Origin: CAMTWB01 sp037441775
GTDB lineage: Bacteria > Desulfobacterota > Syntrophia > Syntrophales > CAMTWB01
Reading direction: 5' to 3'
NCBI GenBank assembly: GCA_037441775.1
Contig: JBBIRO010000012.1
Location: 1-64,000 of the forward strand
DNA: 64,000 nucleotides
Positions 43,004 to 50,668 of the stretch are shown here, one piece after another. Under the pieces are notes generated by a model. It was not told where the DNA came from. It did no database searches and saw only the letters and a list, made by a program, of their open reading frames with translations. The translations under genes were made by a program, and so were the position numbers. Positions within the stretch are counted from its first letter, which is position 1, and every line of letters begins with the position of its first letter.

Positions 43004-43834
43004 ATGGAATGGCTCCACTTCTGGCAACACCTGCCAGGTAAAATAAGCCCTAATCTGCTGGAAATAGGATTTTTTCAGTTGCGCTATTACAGCCTTATGT
43101 ACCTGGTGGCCTTCGCCATTACCTATCTACTGGTAACCTACCGAATTAAAAAAGAGAAATTTTCTTATACTCAGGAGACTATCCAGGATTATTTTGTCTG
43201 GGCTATTCTGGGTCTCCTTATCGGCGCAAGGTCTGGTTACATCTTATTTTACAATATTGATTATTATCTTCAACACCCCTGGGAGATCATCCTGCCCTTC
43301 TCTTTTGAAGGCGGCATCCGCTTCACCGGCATCAGCGGCATGTCCTACCACGGCGGCCTGCTGGGATTGCTTGCGGGATCGCTCATCTTCTGCAGGCTCC
43401 GTCAGATCGATTTCTGGCGCTTTGCCGACCTCTTCGCACCGGCGGTGCCGCTGGGCTTTAGCTTCGGAAGGCTGGGTAATTTCATTAACGGCGAACTATA
43501 CGGACGGATTACACAGGTTCCCTGGGGAATGTATTTCCCGCTTGACCCCTCAGGCCATCTGCGTCACCCCTCCCAGCTCTACGCCGCCCTGCTCGAGGGA
43601 TTGCTGTTGTTTATCGTCCTGTGGAGCGGGCGGAAAATAAAGGCTTCCCCGGGGTTTCATTTATGTCTCTATCTCATCGGTTACGGTCTGGCCCGCATAA
43701 CCGTTGAATTTTTCCGTGAGCCCGATGAACAACTGGGTCTGTTTTGGCAATTTATCAGTATGGGCCAGATACTATCCGGCTTGATGATTCTGGCCGGCCT
43801 GGTAATCCTGGCCGGGAAATACAAAACAAATTAA
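43004..43834 (+). CDS. lgt: Prolipoprotein diacylglyceryl transferase
   Basis: Attaches diacylglycerol to the lipobox cysteine of lipoproteins in the inner membrane. The 276-residue protein has seven transmembrane helices, with LRYYSLMYLVAFAITYLLV, MSYHGGLLGLL (essential His, about 113), and the Lgt signature GRLGNFINGELYGR (about 150-163). Followed by a Met-rich secreted protein gene, 32 bases away. Confidence 0.95.
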   Translation: MEWLHFWQHLPGKISPNLLEIGFFQLRYYSLMYLVAFAITYLLVTYRIKKEKFSYTQETIQDYFVWAILGLLIGARSGYILFYNIDYYLQHPWEIILPFSFEGGIRFTGISGMSYHGGLLGLLAGSLIFCRLRQIDFWRFADLFAPAVPLGFSFGRLGNFINGELYGRITQVPWGMYFPLDPSGHLRHPSQLYAALLEGLLLFIVLWSGRKIKASPGFHLCLYLIGYGLARITVEFFREPDEQLGLFWQFISMGQILSGLMILAGLVILAGKYKTN

Positions 43835-43866
43835 AAATGAAAATAACTATGAGGAGGTATAAAAGT

Positions 43867-44304
43867 ATGAAAACAGTATTGATGACAGTGGCGGCGCTGA
43901 CCTTTTTGAGCGGCGGGGCGTACGCGGACATGCACAAGGCGAAGGAGCAGCCGGCCAAGGACAAACCCATGATGATGATGTGTCAGGAGATGATGAAAGG
44001 CAAGGCCATGCCAATGCAGAAACCAATGATGGGGATGATGGCCCAGGGGATGGTGATGCAGAACCTGATGAAGGCCATCCAGGACATTGCCCGAGTTCAG
44101 GAGCGAATACTGGCCGGCATGTCGGACGAGGAGAAGAAGGGAGCCCGACAGGAGCTCAAGGCCCTGATGGAACGTCTGGACAAGATGATGACCGAAATGC
44201 CCGGCATGATGATGAAGGGCATGATGGGCGGGGCAGAGCATGAGGCTGCCAAGGACGTCACCAAGAAGGAAGGTGCGCCCAAGCCGCAGGAACATAAACA
44301 CTGA
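43867..44304 (+). CDS. Secreted methionine-rich protein
   Basis: Not a family I can name. The 145-residue protein has a clear signal peptide (MKTVLMTVAALTFLSGGAYA), so the mature part of about 125 residues is periplasmic. It contains 26 methionines (about one in five), in runs such as KPMMMMCQEMMKGKAMPM and MPGMMMKGMMGG, one cysteine, and a C-terminal EHKH. A central helical part (QNLMKAIQDIARVQERILAG; KALMERLDKMMTEM) has heptad-like spacing. Met-rich secreted proteins often bind Cu(I) or Ag(I); that role is inferred. AGGAGG precedes ATG 43867 (an open frame begins earlier but lies inside lgt). CutA lies two genes downstream. Confidence 0.8.
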   Translation: MKTVLMTVAALTFLSGGAYADMHKAKEQPAKDKPMMMMCQEMMKGKAMPMQKPMMGMMAQGMVMQNLMKAIQDIARVQERILAGMSDEEKKGARQELKALMERLDKMMTEMPGMMMKGMMGGAEHEAAKDVTKKEGAPKPQEHKH

Positions 44305-44325
44305 TTCATTGCTCTATCTGCGGGA

Positions 44326-45135
44326 ATGACTTTTTCAGACCAGACCATAAAAAAACCTTCGGTCGCCTTGCTCAAAAGTTGGCTGGCCTTGACCAAGGAG
44401 CAGCATCGGCGTGAGACCGGTCGCTTTCTGGCGGAAGGCTTCAAGGTCGTTCAGGAGTTGATCCAAAGCTCCTGGACGACCGAATCCTTGCTGCTTCTGG
44501 CAACCAAAGAGGACCAATACCGTCATTTTCTCCAAGCTTTACCCTCCAGCATCCCGGTTTACTTTTTGCCGGAGGCTAACTGGCGTAAGCTCACCCAGGA
44601 TAAAAACCCCGAAGGCATTATGGCGGTGGCCGTCGATCACTCCCGGCGTAAGCAAGACCACCGGCCTACTCCAAGCGAGGGTCACCTCATTTTTCTTGAC
44701 CAAACGAACAACCCCAACAACCTGGGGGCAATCATGCGAGCCGCCCATTGGTTCGGAATCAGGAATCTGGTCATCTCTCGCGGCTCGGTAGATTACACCA
44801 ATCCGAAAGTGGTGCGAGCCTCAATGGGGAGCCTGTTTCATTTGAACATTTGCGCCAATGTTTCCGCGTACGATTATCTGGCCGGCCTAAGGGGAAAATA
44901 TCTCCTGGCGGCAACGACCCCCATGGGAAGCATCAACCCCCACCCCTGTCATAAGCCGACTGTCCTGATTTTAGGCAGCGAAAGCCACGGTCTGCCCGCG
45001 GAAATCCTCAGCCTGGCCGACGAAAGATGGACCGTGCCGGGCTTGGGAGAGGCCGAATCATTAAGCCTTCCTCAGGCGGCGGCAATCATAATGTATGAAT
45101 GCACACGTTTTTCACCTAAGGGAGCAACCTTATGA
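44326..45135 (+). CDS. SpoU/TrmH-family RNA 2'-O-methyltransferase
   Basis: A 269-residue rRNA or tRNA ribose methyltransferase. An N-terminal substrate-binding part resembles RlmB/TsnR (RFLAEGFKVVQELI), and the knot domain has motif 1 NPNNLGAIMRAAHWFG, motif 2 LILGSESHGLP and motif 3 VPGLGEAESLSLPQAAAIIMYE-type text. Motif 3 usually reads IPM.G..ESLNV, a modest variation. Target unknown. Its stop overlaps the cutA start. Confidence 0.88.
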   Translation: MTFSDQTIKKPSVALLKSWLALTKEQHRRETGRFLAEGFKVVQELIQSSWTTESLLLLATKEDQYRHFLQALPSSIPVYFLPEANWRKLTQDKNPEGIMAVAVDHSRRKQDHRPTPSEGHLIFLDQTNNPNNLGAIMRAAHWFGIRNLVISRGSVDYTNPKVVRASMGSLFHLNICANVSAYDYLAGLRGKYLLAATTPMGSINPHPCHKPTVLILGSESHGLPAEILSLADERWTVPGLGEAESLSLPQAAAIIMYECTRFSPKGATL

Positions 45136-45476
45136 TGACGAAATACCTCCAGGTGGTGACCACGACCGAAAGCAATGAAAACGCCGAGCTCATCGCTCAG
45201 GCGCTGCTCGACCAACGCCTGGCGGCCTGCGTCCAGATCCAGGGACCTATTACTTCGCACTACTGGTGGCAGGGGAACAAGGAGAAAAGCCAGGAGTGGC
45301 AATGCCTGATCAAGACTTCGCGGGATTTGTACCCGCAGGTAGAGAGGGGAATTAAGACCCTGCACCCCTATATGACACCGGAGATCATTGCCCTGCCAAT
45401 CATCGAAGGAAGCCCAGATTATCTTGCCTGGCTTAAGGAGGAGATCAGGACTGGGGCGCAGGCCAAGAACTCATGA
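45132..45476 (+). CDS. cutA: Divalent-cation tolerance protein CutA
   Basis: A 114-residue trimeric protein of the CutA1 family, linked to copper tolerance in E. coli. The segments LAACVQIQGPITSHYWWQG and LIKTSRDLYPQVERGIKTLHPY, and ALPIIEGSPDYLAWL are diagnostic. It overlaps the neighbours on both sides by 4 bases, so methyltransferase-cutA-glk should be one transcript. Confidence 0.94.
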   Translation: MMTKYLQVVTTTESNENAELIAQALLDQRLAACVQIQGPITSHYWWQGNKEKSQEWQCLIKTSRDLYPQVERGIKTLHPYMTPEIIALPIIEGSPDYLAWLKEEIRTGAQAKNS

Positions 45477-46501
45477 AAACGGACAAGGCAGAACATCTTC
45501 TTTTGGCGGGCGATGTGGGGGCAACCAAAACCCATCTGGGAATTTATAATTCTCTCCAAGGGCCGCTAATGCCGATTTACGAGGAAATTCTGCCGTCGGC
45601 AAGATATGGCAGTTTAACCGGAATGGTAGGTGATTTCATCTCCCGTGGCAAGTTAAAACCGGGGCGGGCGGTATTCGGTGTCGCGGGTCCCGTTACCGCG
45701 GGACGCTGCCAACTCACCAACCTAACATGGGAGATAGACGAAAGCTCGCTTGCGGCAGAACTTGAAGTGGAATCGGTAAAGCTGGTCAACGATCTCTTAG
45801 CTATGGCCTGGTCGATCCGCTGTTTGGGACCGGATGATTTTTGCGTTATCCAGGAGGGAAACCCCGGATCAGGAGGAAACATGGCAATCATCGCCCCGGG
45901 AACGGGTCTGGGTGAAGCCTTTCTCACCTGGAATGGCCAGGATTATGAACACCATCCTTCCGAGGGGGGTCACGCCGACTTTGCCCCCAACAGTCCCCTG
46001 GAAGCGGAGCTCTATCTGGCCCTGTCACGGGAGCTGGGACATGTCTCCTGGAATCGGGTCTGTTCCGGCTTAGGCATCCCCCGGATATATCGCTTCCTGC
46101 TTAAGCGAAATTACAGCCAGGCCAATGCGACTATTCGCGAGATTATTGCGTCCGCTTTAGACCAAACCCCGATAATCATAGCCTCAGCATTGGAAAATAC
46201 CTGCCCCATCTGCCGGGCCACCATGGAAATTTTTGTGAGCGTGCTGGGAGCAGAAGCGGGCAATCTGGCGCTTAAGTTTCTGGCCAGTGGCGGCGTTTAT
46301 CTGGGCGGGGGCTTACCACCGCGCATCTTGCCATTGCTGAAAAGCGATTCTTTTCTAAAATCATTTTGCAATAAGGGCAGGCTCTCAGGTATCCCACAGC
46401 AAACGCCGGTCAAGGTAATCGTTCGCCCCGGCGTGGGCCTTATAGGCGCCGCCGCCCTGGGACTCACAGGCGGACGAAAACCATCCCGTCCCCAAGTTTA
46501 A
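45473..46501 (+). CDS. glk: Glucokinase
   Basis: Phosphorylates glucose with ATP. The 342-residue protein of the E. coli Glk type has the phosphate-binding LLAGDVGATKTHLGIY, FGVAGPV, NLTWEIDE, IIAPGTGLGEAFL (about 140) and EGGHADFAPNS. The C-terminal LGGGLPPRILPLL and IGAAALG are usual. Ends next to a strong bidirectional terminator. Confidence 0.93.
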   Translation: MKTDKAEHLLLAGDVGATKTHLGIYNSLQGPLMPIYEEILPSARYGSLTGMVGDFISRGKLKPGRAVFGVAGPVTAGRCQLTNLTWEIDESSLAAELEVESVKLVNDLLAMAWSIRCLGPDDFCVIQEGNPGSGGNMAIIAPGTGLGEAFLTWNGQDYEHHPSEGGHADFAPNSPLEAELYLALSRELGHVSWNRVCSGLGIPRIYRFLLKRNYSQANATIREIIASALDQTPIIIASALENTCPICRATMEIFVSVLGAEAGNLALKFLASGGVYLGGGLPPRILPLLKSDSFLKSFCNKGRLSGIPQQTPVKVIVRPGVGLIGAAALGLTGGRKPSRPQV

Positions 46502-46504
46502 AGA

Positions 46505-46534
46505 ATCGTTCCCGCCGGATGCGGCGGGAACGAT
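46505..46534. terminator. Bidirectional terminator between glk and hcp
   Basis: A perfect 13-bp inverted repeat, ATCGTTCCCGCCG (46505-46517) and its complement (46522-46534), with a 4-base loop. It lies 4 bases after the glk stop and 30 bases before the hcp stop. A/T bases are on both sides. Confidence 0.88.
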
Positions 46535-46563
46535 CTTAAATAGCAGGCGTAAAGCCTTTCTTC

Positions 46564-48207
46564 CTACCCAAGAATTGCCTTCAAATCGCCTTCGGCGGTT
46601 CCGATCGGCTTGATATCGAAGTTGTCCACCAGCACCTTGAGCACATTGGGGGTGATAAAGGCCGGTAGCGACGGACCAAGCCTAATTCCCTTGATTCCCA
46701 GGTATAACAGCGTAAGCAGGATGGAAACCGCCTTCTGCTCGTACCAGGATAAAATCATCGACAGGGGCAGTTCATTGACCCCTACCTTGAAGGCATTGGC
46801 CAGGGCGACTGCGATCTGGACGGCCGAGTAGGCGTCGTTGCACTGCCCGACATCGAGCAGCCGGGGAATCCCACCAATCGTGCCTAAGTCCTTATCGAAA
46901 AATCTAAATTTACCGCAGGCCAATGTCAGGATGATGGTATCCTTGGGAGCCTTTTCCACAAACTCGGTATAATAATTCCGCCCCGGCTTGGCCCCGTCAC
47001 AACCGCCTACCAGGAAGAAATGACGGATCGCCCCGGACTTGACCGCTTCGATCACCTTGCCGGCGACACCCAAAACGGTATTTCTGGCAAAACCCACCAG
47101 GACTTCCTTGCCCGCTGTATCCTCCGCGAAGCCGGGCATGGCCAGGGCCTTTTCTATAACCGCTGTAAAATCCGGCCCCGGAACATGGGTTACCCCAGGC
47201 CAGCCAACGCAGCCAGTTGTGAAAATGTTGTCCCGGTATGTATCCCGCGGCCGCTGGATACAATTGGTGGTCATGAGAATTGCTCCGGGAAAGGCCGCAA
47301 ATTCAGCAGCCTGATTTTGCCAGGCCGTGCCGTAATGACCGTACAGGTGGCTGTATTTCTTCAACCCTGGATAGCCGTGGGCTGGAAGCATCTCGCCGTG
47401 GGTATATATATTGATTCCCCTGCCCTGGGTCTGTTGCAGCAGTTTTTCCAGGTCCATAAGGTCATGGCCTGAAACCAAAATTGCCTTGCCCTTTTTATAG
47501 CCTAAAGGAACTTGGGTCGGTGTCGGATGGCCATAGGTCTTAGTATGTCCAAGATCGAGTAGTTCCATTGCCCGCAAGTTGATTTCTCCGCACTTGAGAA
47601 CGAGGCCAACAAAATCACCCAGGGCCAGGTCTTTGCGCAGACTGGCGGCAAGCCCCTCCTGCAGGAATGAATAGACCGCCTGGTCTTCCTCGCCCAATAG
47701 ACGGGCATGGTGGGCGTAGGCAGCCACACCCCGGATGCCGAAGATTAAAATATGTTGGAGCGATTGGATGTCCGGATCAATAGCAGGATCGCTCATAAAC
47801 CCCACCTGACGTCCCTGGGCCAACAAACCCTCCTTCGATTGGGCGGGCACAAATGATTCCGGCCCGCCGTTTCGGGCAATCTCCCCTCCCGCCCTGGTCA
47901 CCTTAGCTGCCAACTCGGCCCTCTTTTTTGCCGTCCTTTCAATCAGGTCAACAATCCTATCGGGGTCAAAATCCACGTTGGTCAAGGTGGCAAAGAGTGC
48001 CTCGGCAAGGAATCTATCCGCCTCACGATCCTCCACATTGACTCTGCGACCCGCCAGGGTCACCAGTGATAAACCCTTGGCTGCATAGGTCAAAAGGTCT
48101 TGGAGGGCCGCAACTTCCGGGTCTTTACCGCATACCCCTCCCTTGGTGCATCCCACACCACGTGCCGTCTGTTCACACTGGTAACAAAACATGCTTCCGT
48201 CTTCCAT
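46564..48207 (-). CDS. hcp: Hydroxylamine reductase / hybrid cluster protein
   Basis: Holds a [4Fe-4S] or [2Fe-2S] cluster and the hybrid Fe-S-O cluster; protects against nitric oxide or reduces hydroxylamine and NO. The 547-residue protein has the N-terminal cysteines in MFCYQCEQTARGVGCTKGGVCG-type text (Cys pattern C-x2-C-x8-C-x5-C), the hybrid-cluster pieces GHDLMDLEKLLQ, NCIQRPRDTYRDNIFTTGCVGW and GGCDGAKPGRNYYTEF, and LACGKFRFF. Length fits the class without the ferredoxin-like NorV part. AAGGAG lies before the ATG. An FNR-like operator sits 77 bases upstream. Confidence 0.96.
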   Translation of the reverse strand: MEDGSMFCYQCEQTARGVGCTKGGVCGKDPEVAALQDLLTYAAKGLSLVTLAGRRVNVEDREADRFLAEALFATLTNVDFDPDRIVDLIERTAKKRAELAAKVTRAGGEIARNGGPESFVPAQSKEGLLAQGRQVGFMSDPAIDPDIQSLQHILIFGIRGVAAYAHHARLLGEEDQAVYSFLQEGLAASLRKDLALGDFVGLVLKCGEINLRAMELLDLGHTKTYGHPTPTQVPLGYKKGKAILVSGHDLMDLEKLLQQTQGRGINIYTHGEMLPAHGYPGLKKYSHLYGHYGTAWQNQAAEFAAFPGAILMTTNCIQRPRDTYRDNIFTTGCVGWPGVTHVPGPDFTAVIEKALAMPGFAEDTAGKEVLVGFARNTVLGVAGKVIEAVKSGAIRHFFLVGGCDGAKPGRNYYTEFVEKAPKDTIILTLACGKFRFFDKDLGTIGGIPRLLDVGQCNDAYSAVQIAVALANAFKVGVNELPLSMILSWYEQKAVSILLTLLYLGIKGIRLGPSLPAFITPNVLKVLVDNFDIKPIGTAEGDLKAILG

Positions 48208-48283
48208 GATACTGCTCCTTTCTGTGGTTATTTTTGGGAATTAAATGTTGACGCACCTTTACCATCGTCAATTTTTGAATTCC

Positions 48284-48297
48284 TTGACTTGGGTCAA
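48284..48297. promoter_or_regulatory. FNR-type palindrome upstream of hcp
   Basis: TTGAC-TTGG-GTCAA, a perfect 5-4-5 palindrome with FNR/CRP-family spacing. It lies 77-90 bases before the hcp ATG. The adjacent regulator has a FNR-type recognition helix. Confidence 0.7.
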
Positions 48298-48608
48298 AAG
48301 CTTTTTAAAAAAACCTTGACCGGATGCAAGATTTGATCTGGAGGGCTTCGTAAAAAAGTGAGTTTTATGACCTAATCCCCCATGCCATCTTTTCTAAAAG
48401 GGGGATCTAGCAAAAAATTTCCTTCTTCGGTCTCACCTCTCCTGTGTCCCTTAATATTTATGCCGCATCTCCAGCCCTTGAGGGAATACGTTTTTTCGGT
48501 GATGGTGAATATAGCTGATATTCCACCTTTTTATCCCCTCCTGTCTGGGGGAGCCGGAGCTTTTACGCGCAGCCAAAGATAATAGTTACGGAGCAACGGG
48601 AAGAGGCC

Positions 48609-48622
48609 TTGACAGCAATCAA
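48609..48622. promoter_or_regulatory. FNR-type palindrome upstream of the CRP/FNR regulator
   Basis: TTGAC-AGCA-ATCAA, the same half-site with one change in the other arm. It lies 36 bases before the regulator ATG, so it could serve autoregulation. In the rest of the 450-base gap (48208-48657) I see only an AATCCCCC...AGGGGGAT inverted repeat at 48374-48406, with no gene. Confidence 0.6.
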
Positions 48623-48657
48623 TTGTAGGTGTTATTTCAACGGCGGGAGAAATTACC

Positions 48658-49344
48658 ATGAAGATACACAATTTCATAGCGAGAATTTTCCTCTTTCAGG
48701 GGCTTCCCCCGAGCAACATCGAGGCCCTGGTGGGAATTTCGCGCCTTAGGACCTTCAAGAAAGGTGTGGTTATCTTCAATGAAGGCGAGGACTGCCTTGG
48801 ATTTTACGTGCTGATGAGCGGCTCGGTAAAGATATATAAGCTATCCCCGGAGGGACGGGAACAGATCCTTCATATCTTTCAGGAAGGAGAGCCTTTTGGG
48901 GAGGTACCGGTATTTGCCGGGGAGAACTATCCCGCTTACGCCGAAACTATGGAAACATCTGAAGCCCTCTTTTTCCCCCGCACAGATTTCCTTGATCTGA
49001 TTAACCGCACCCCCTCTCTGGCACTCAACATGCTGGCCATCCTATCCCGAAGACTGCGCATCTTCGGCAATATGATCGAAGATCTCTCCCTCAAGGAGGT
49101 GCCGGGAAGGCTTGCGGCATACCTAATTTACAGTAACAAGGCCAAAGAAACTCTCTTGGTTGATATCCCCATCACCAAAAACCAATTGGCAAGCCTATTG
49201 GGAACGATCCCGGAGACCATCTCGCGCATCCTGGCAAAAATGTCCCGGGAGGGGTATATAAGCCAGCTTAGTAATCGTAGTATTTCGATCCTTGATTACC
49301 AGGGGCTCGAAGAACTGGCCAATGGGGAAAAAAGGCTTTTGTAA
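48658..49344 (+). CDS. CRP/FNR-family regulator, HcpR-like
   Basis: A 228-residue regulator. The cyclic-nucleotide-binding-like beta-roll covers about residues 10-120 (FNEGEDCLGFYVLMSGSVKIY and GEPFGEVPVFAGENYPAYAE); the helix-turn-helix is about 168-195, TKNQLASLLGTIPETISRILAKM. Recognition residues E-x-x-S-R (ETISR) are those that let FNR read TTGA. Only one cysteine is present, so it does not hold an FNR-type [4Fe-4S] cluster. It lies divergent to hcp, and its likely role is nitrosative-stress control of hcp. Confidence 0.88.
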   Translation: MKIHNFIARIFLFQGLPPSNIEALVGISRLRTFKKGVVIFNEGEDCLGFYVLMSGSVKIYKLSPEGREQILHIFQEGEPFGEVPVFAGENYPAYAETMETSEALFFPRTDFLDLINRTPSLALNMLAILSRRLRIFGNMIEDLSLKEVPGRLAAYLIYSNKAKETLLVDIPITKNQLASLLGTIPETISRILAKMSREGYISQLSNRSISILDYQGLEELANGEKRLL

Positions 49345-49471
49345 ATAGCCTGCCAAGACAAAGATGATACCGTAGTAAAGAACGGGGGACGGTTTCGTTT
49401 TTTGGCTATTTGAGGCAGAAAAGCATATATAATCCCACGGATTCAGGTTAACTCCAGAAAGGAAGTGAATT

Positions 49472-50632
49472 ATGCAGACAATATATCTGGACCATATTTC
49501 CGGCACCCCTCTTAATCCGCTGGTCAAGGATGTTATGATCAAATACATCCAGGAAAGTTACGGTAACCCAACGAGTCAGCATCGAATCGGAGACGCCGCT
49601 ATGGAAGCCCTGGAGGAGTCACGGGCAAACGTAGGGCGCCTAATTAACGCCTCGCCTGCGGAAATTATCTTCACCTCCGGTGGAACTGAATCGATCAATC
49701 ATGCCATAAAAGGCGTTTGTCTCGCCGCGCCTAAGAAGAAAAGGCATATCATCACGACGGAAATCGAACACCAGGCGGTGCAGAAGTCATTAAAAATGGT
49801 GACAAAACTTGGTTTTAGGGTGACATCCCTGCCGGTGGACAGGCACGGCCTGGTCGATCCGGAAGAAGTCGAGAAGGCTATCTGCGATGAGACGCTTCTT
49901 GTCACCATAATGCATGCCAACAATGAGATCGGCACCATCGAGGAGCTTGCGGAAATCGGGCGGATTACCAGGCAGCGGGGGGTCCTGTTCCACACCGATG
50001 CCGTGGCCTCAATCGGCGTTATACCCTTTGACGTCGACGAACTGGGAGTTGATCTGGCTAGCATGGCGGCCAATCAGTTTTACGGTCCCGCCGGTGTCGG
50101 CGCCCTTTATATCCGCGCCAAAACCAAGATCAGCCCGTTTATTGAAGGTGGTGTCCAGGAAAACGGCCAGCGGGCCGGCACCCCTAATATGGTGGGAATC
50201 GTGGGGATGGGGAAAGCGGCGCAATTGGCAAAAGATGAAATGCCGGCGCGGACTGAGCATCTGCTTGGGCTTAAGAGTCTGTTTACGCAACAGCTCAAGA
50301 CGATAGACAAGATTGTCCTCAATGGCCATCCTGTCCATTGTCTACCACACCTCCTGTCGTTTTCCGTAAAATACGTCGAGGGGGAGGCATTGGTGCTTTT
50401 GCTGGATGAACAGGGAGTCTGCATGTCCACCCGTTCCGCCTGCGCCACCGGATCGCTTAGGGCCTCTCACGTCCTGATGGCCATCGGCTGTGAATACACG
50501 GATGCCCAGGGCACCTTGATTTTTTCCTGTGGGATCATGAATACCCGTAAAGAAGTTGAAAAATCTTTCGCAAGTCTTAAATCCAGCATTACGTTTCTAA
50601 GAAATATGTCGCCAATTTACAAGGCTAATTAG
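49472..50632 (+). CDS. NifS/IscS-like protein lacking the PLP lysine
   Basis: A 386-residue member of the cysteine desulfurase family (class V aminotransferase fold). Kept features: the sulfur-carrying cysteine in STRSACATGSLRASHVLM (Cys324), the PLP-stacking histidine in TTEIEHQAV (His100), HANNEIGT, and RAGT. Changed: the PLP-lysine motif S-x-H-K-x-Y-G-P-K-G reads MAANQFYGPAG, with Gln202 at the lysine and Asn201 at the histidine; the N-terminal YLDNAATTP reads YLDHISGTP; HTDAVQ reads HTDAVA. The Gln codon is CAG at 50074-50076. It probably cannot form the usual internal aldimine. Not an obvious pseudogene: full length, open frame, ribosome site AAAGGAAG. Confidence 0.85.
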   Translation: MQTIYLDHISGTPLNPLVKDVMIKYIQESYGNPTSQHRIGDAAMEALEESRANVGRLINASPAEIIFTSGGTESINHAIKGVCLAAPKKKRHIITTEIEHQAVQKSLKMVTKLGFRVTSLPVDRHGLVDPEEVEKAICDETLLVTIMHANNEIGTIEELAEIGRITRQRGVLFHTDAVASIGVIPFDVDELGVDLASMAANQFYGPAGVGALYIRAKTKISPFIEGGVQENGQRAGTPNMVGIVGMGKAAQLAKDEMPARTEHLLGLKSLFTQQLKTIDKIVLNGHPVHCLPHLLSFSVKYVEGEALVLLLDEQGVCMSTRSACATGSLRASHVLMAIGCEYTDAQGTLIFSCGIMNTRKEVEKSFASLKSSITFLRNMSPIYKAN

Positions 50633-50668
50633 CAAAAGGCCTGGGTTTCTATCCCTGATAGTGCCTTG

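Noticed and set aside
43831..44301. Long antisense open frame rich in His and Leu opposite the Met-rich gene
   Set aside because: It is the mirror of ATG-rich codons (CAT on the other strand). The plus-strand frame has a signal peptide and a ribosome site; the antisense frame has neither.
48374..48406. AATCCCCC..AGGGGGAT inverted repeat as a regulatory site
   Set aside because: Short stem, long loop; it resembles common intergenic repeats and gives no clear function.
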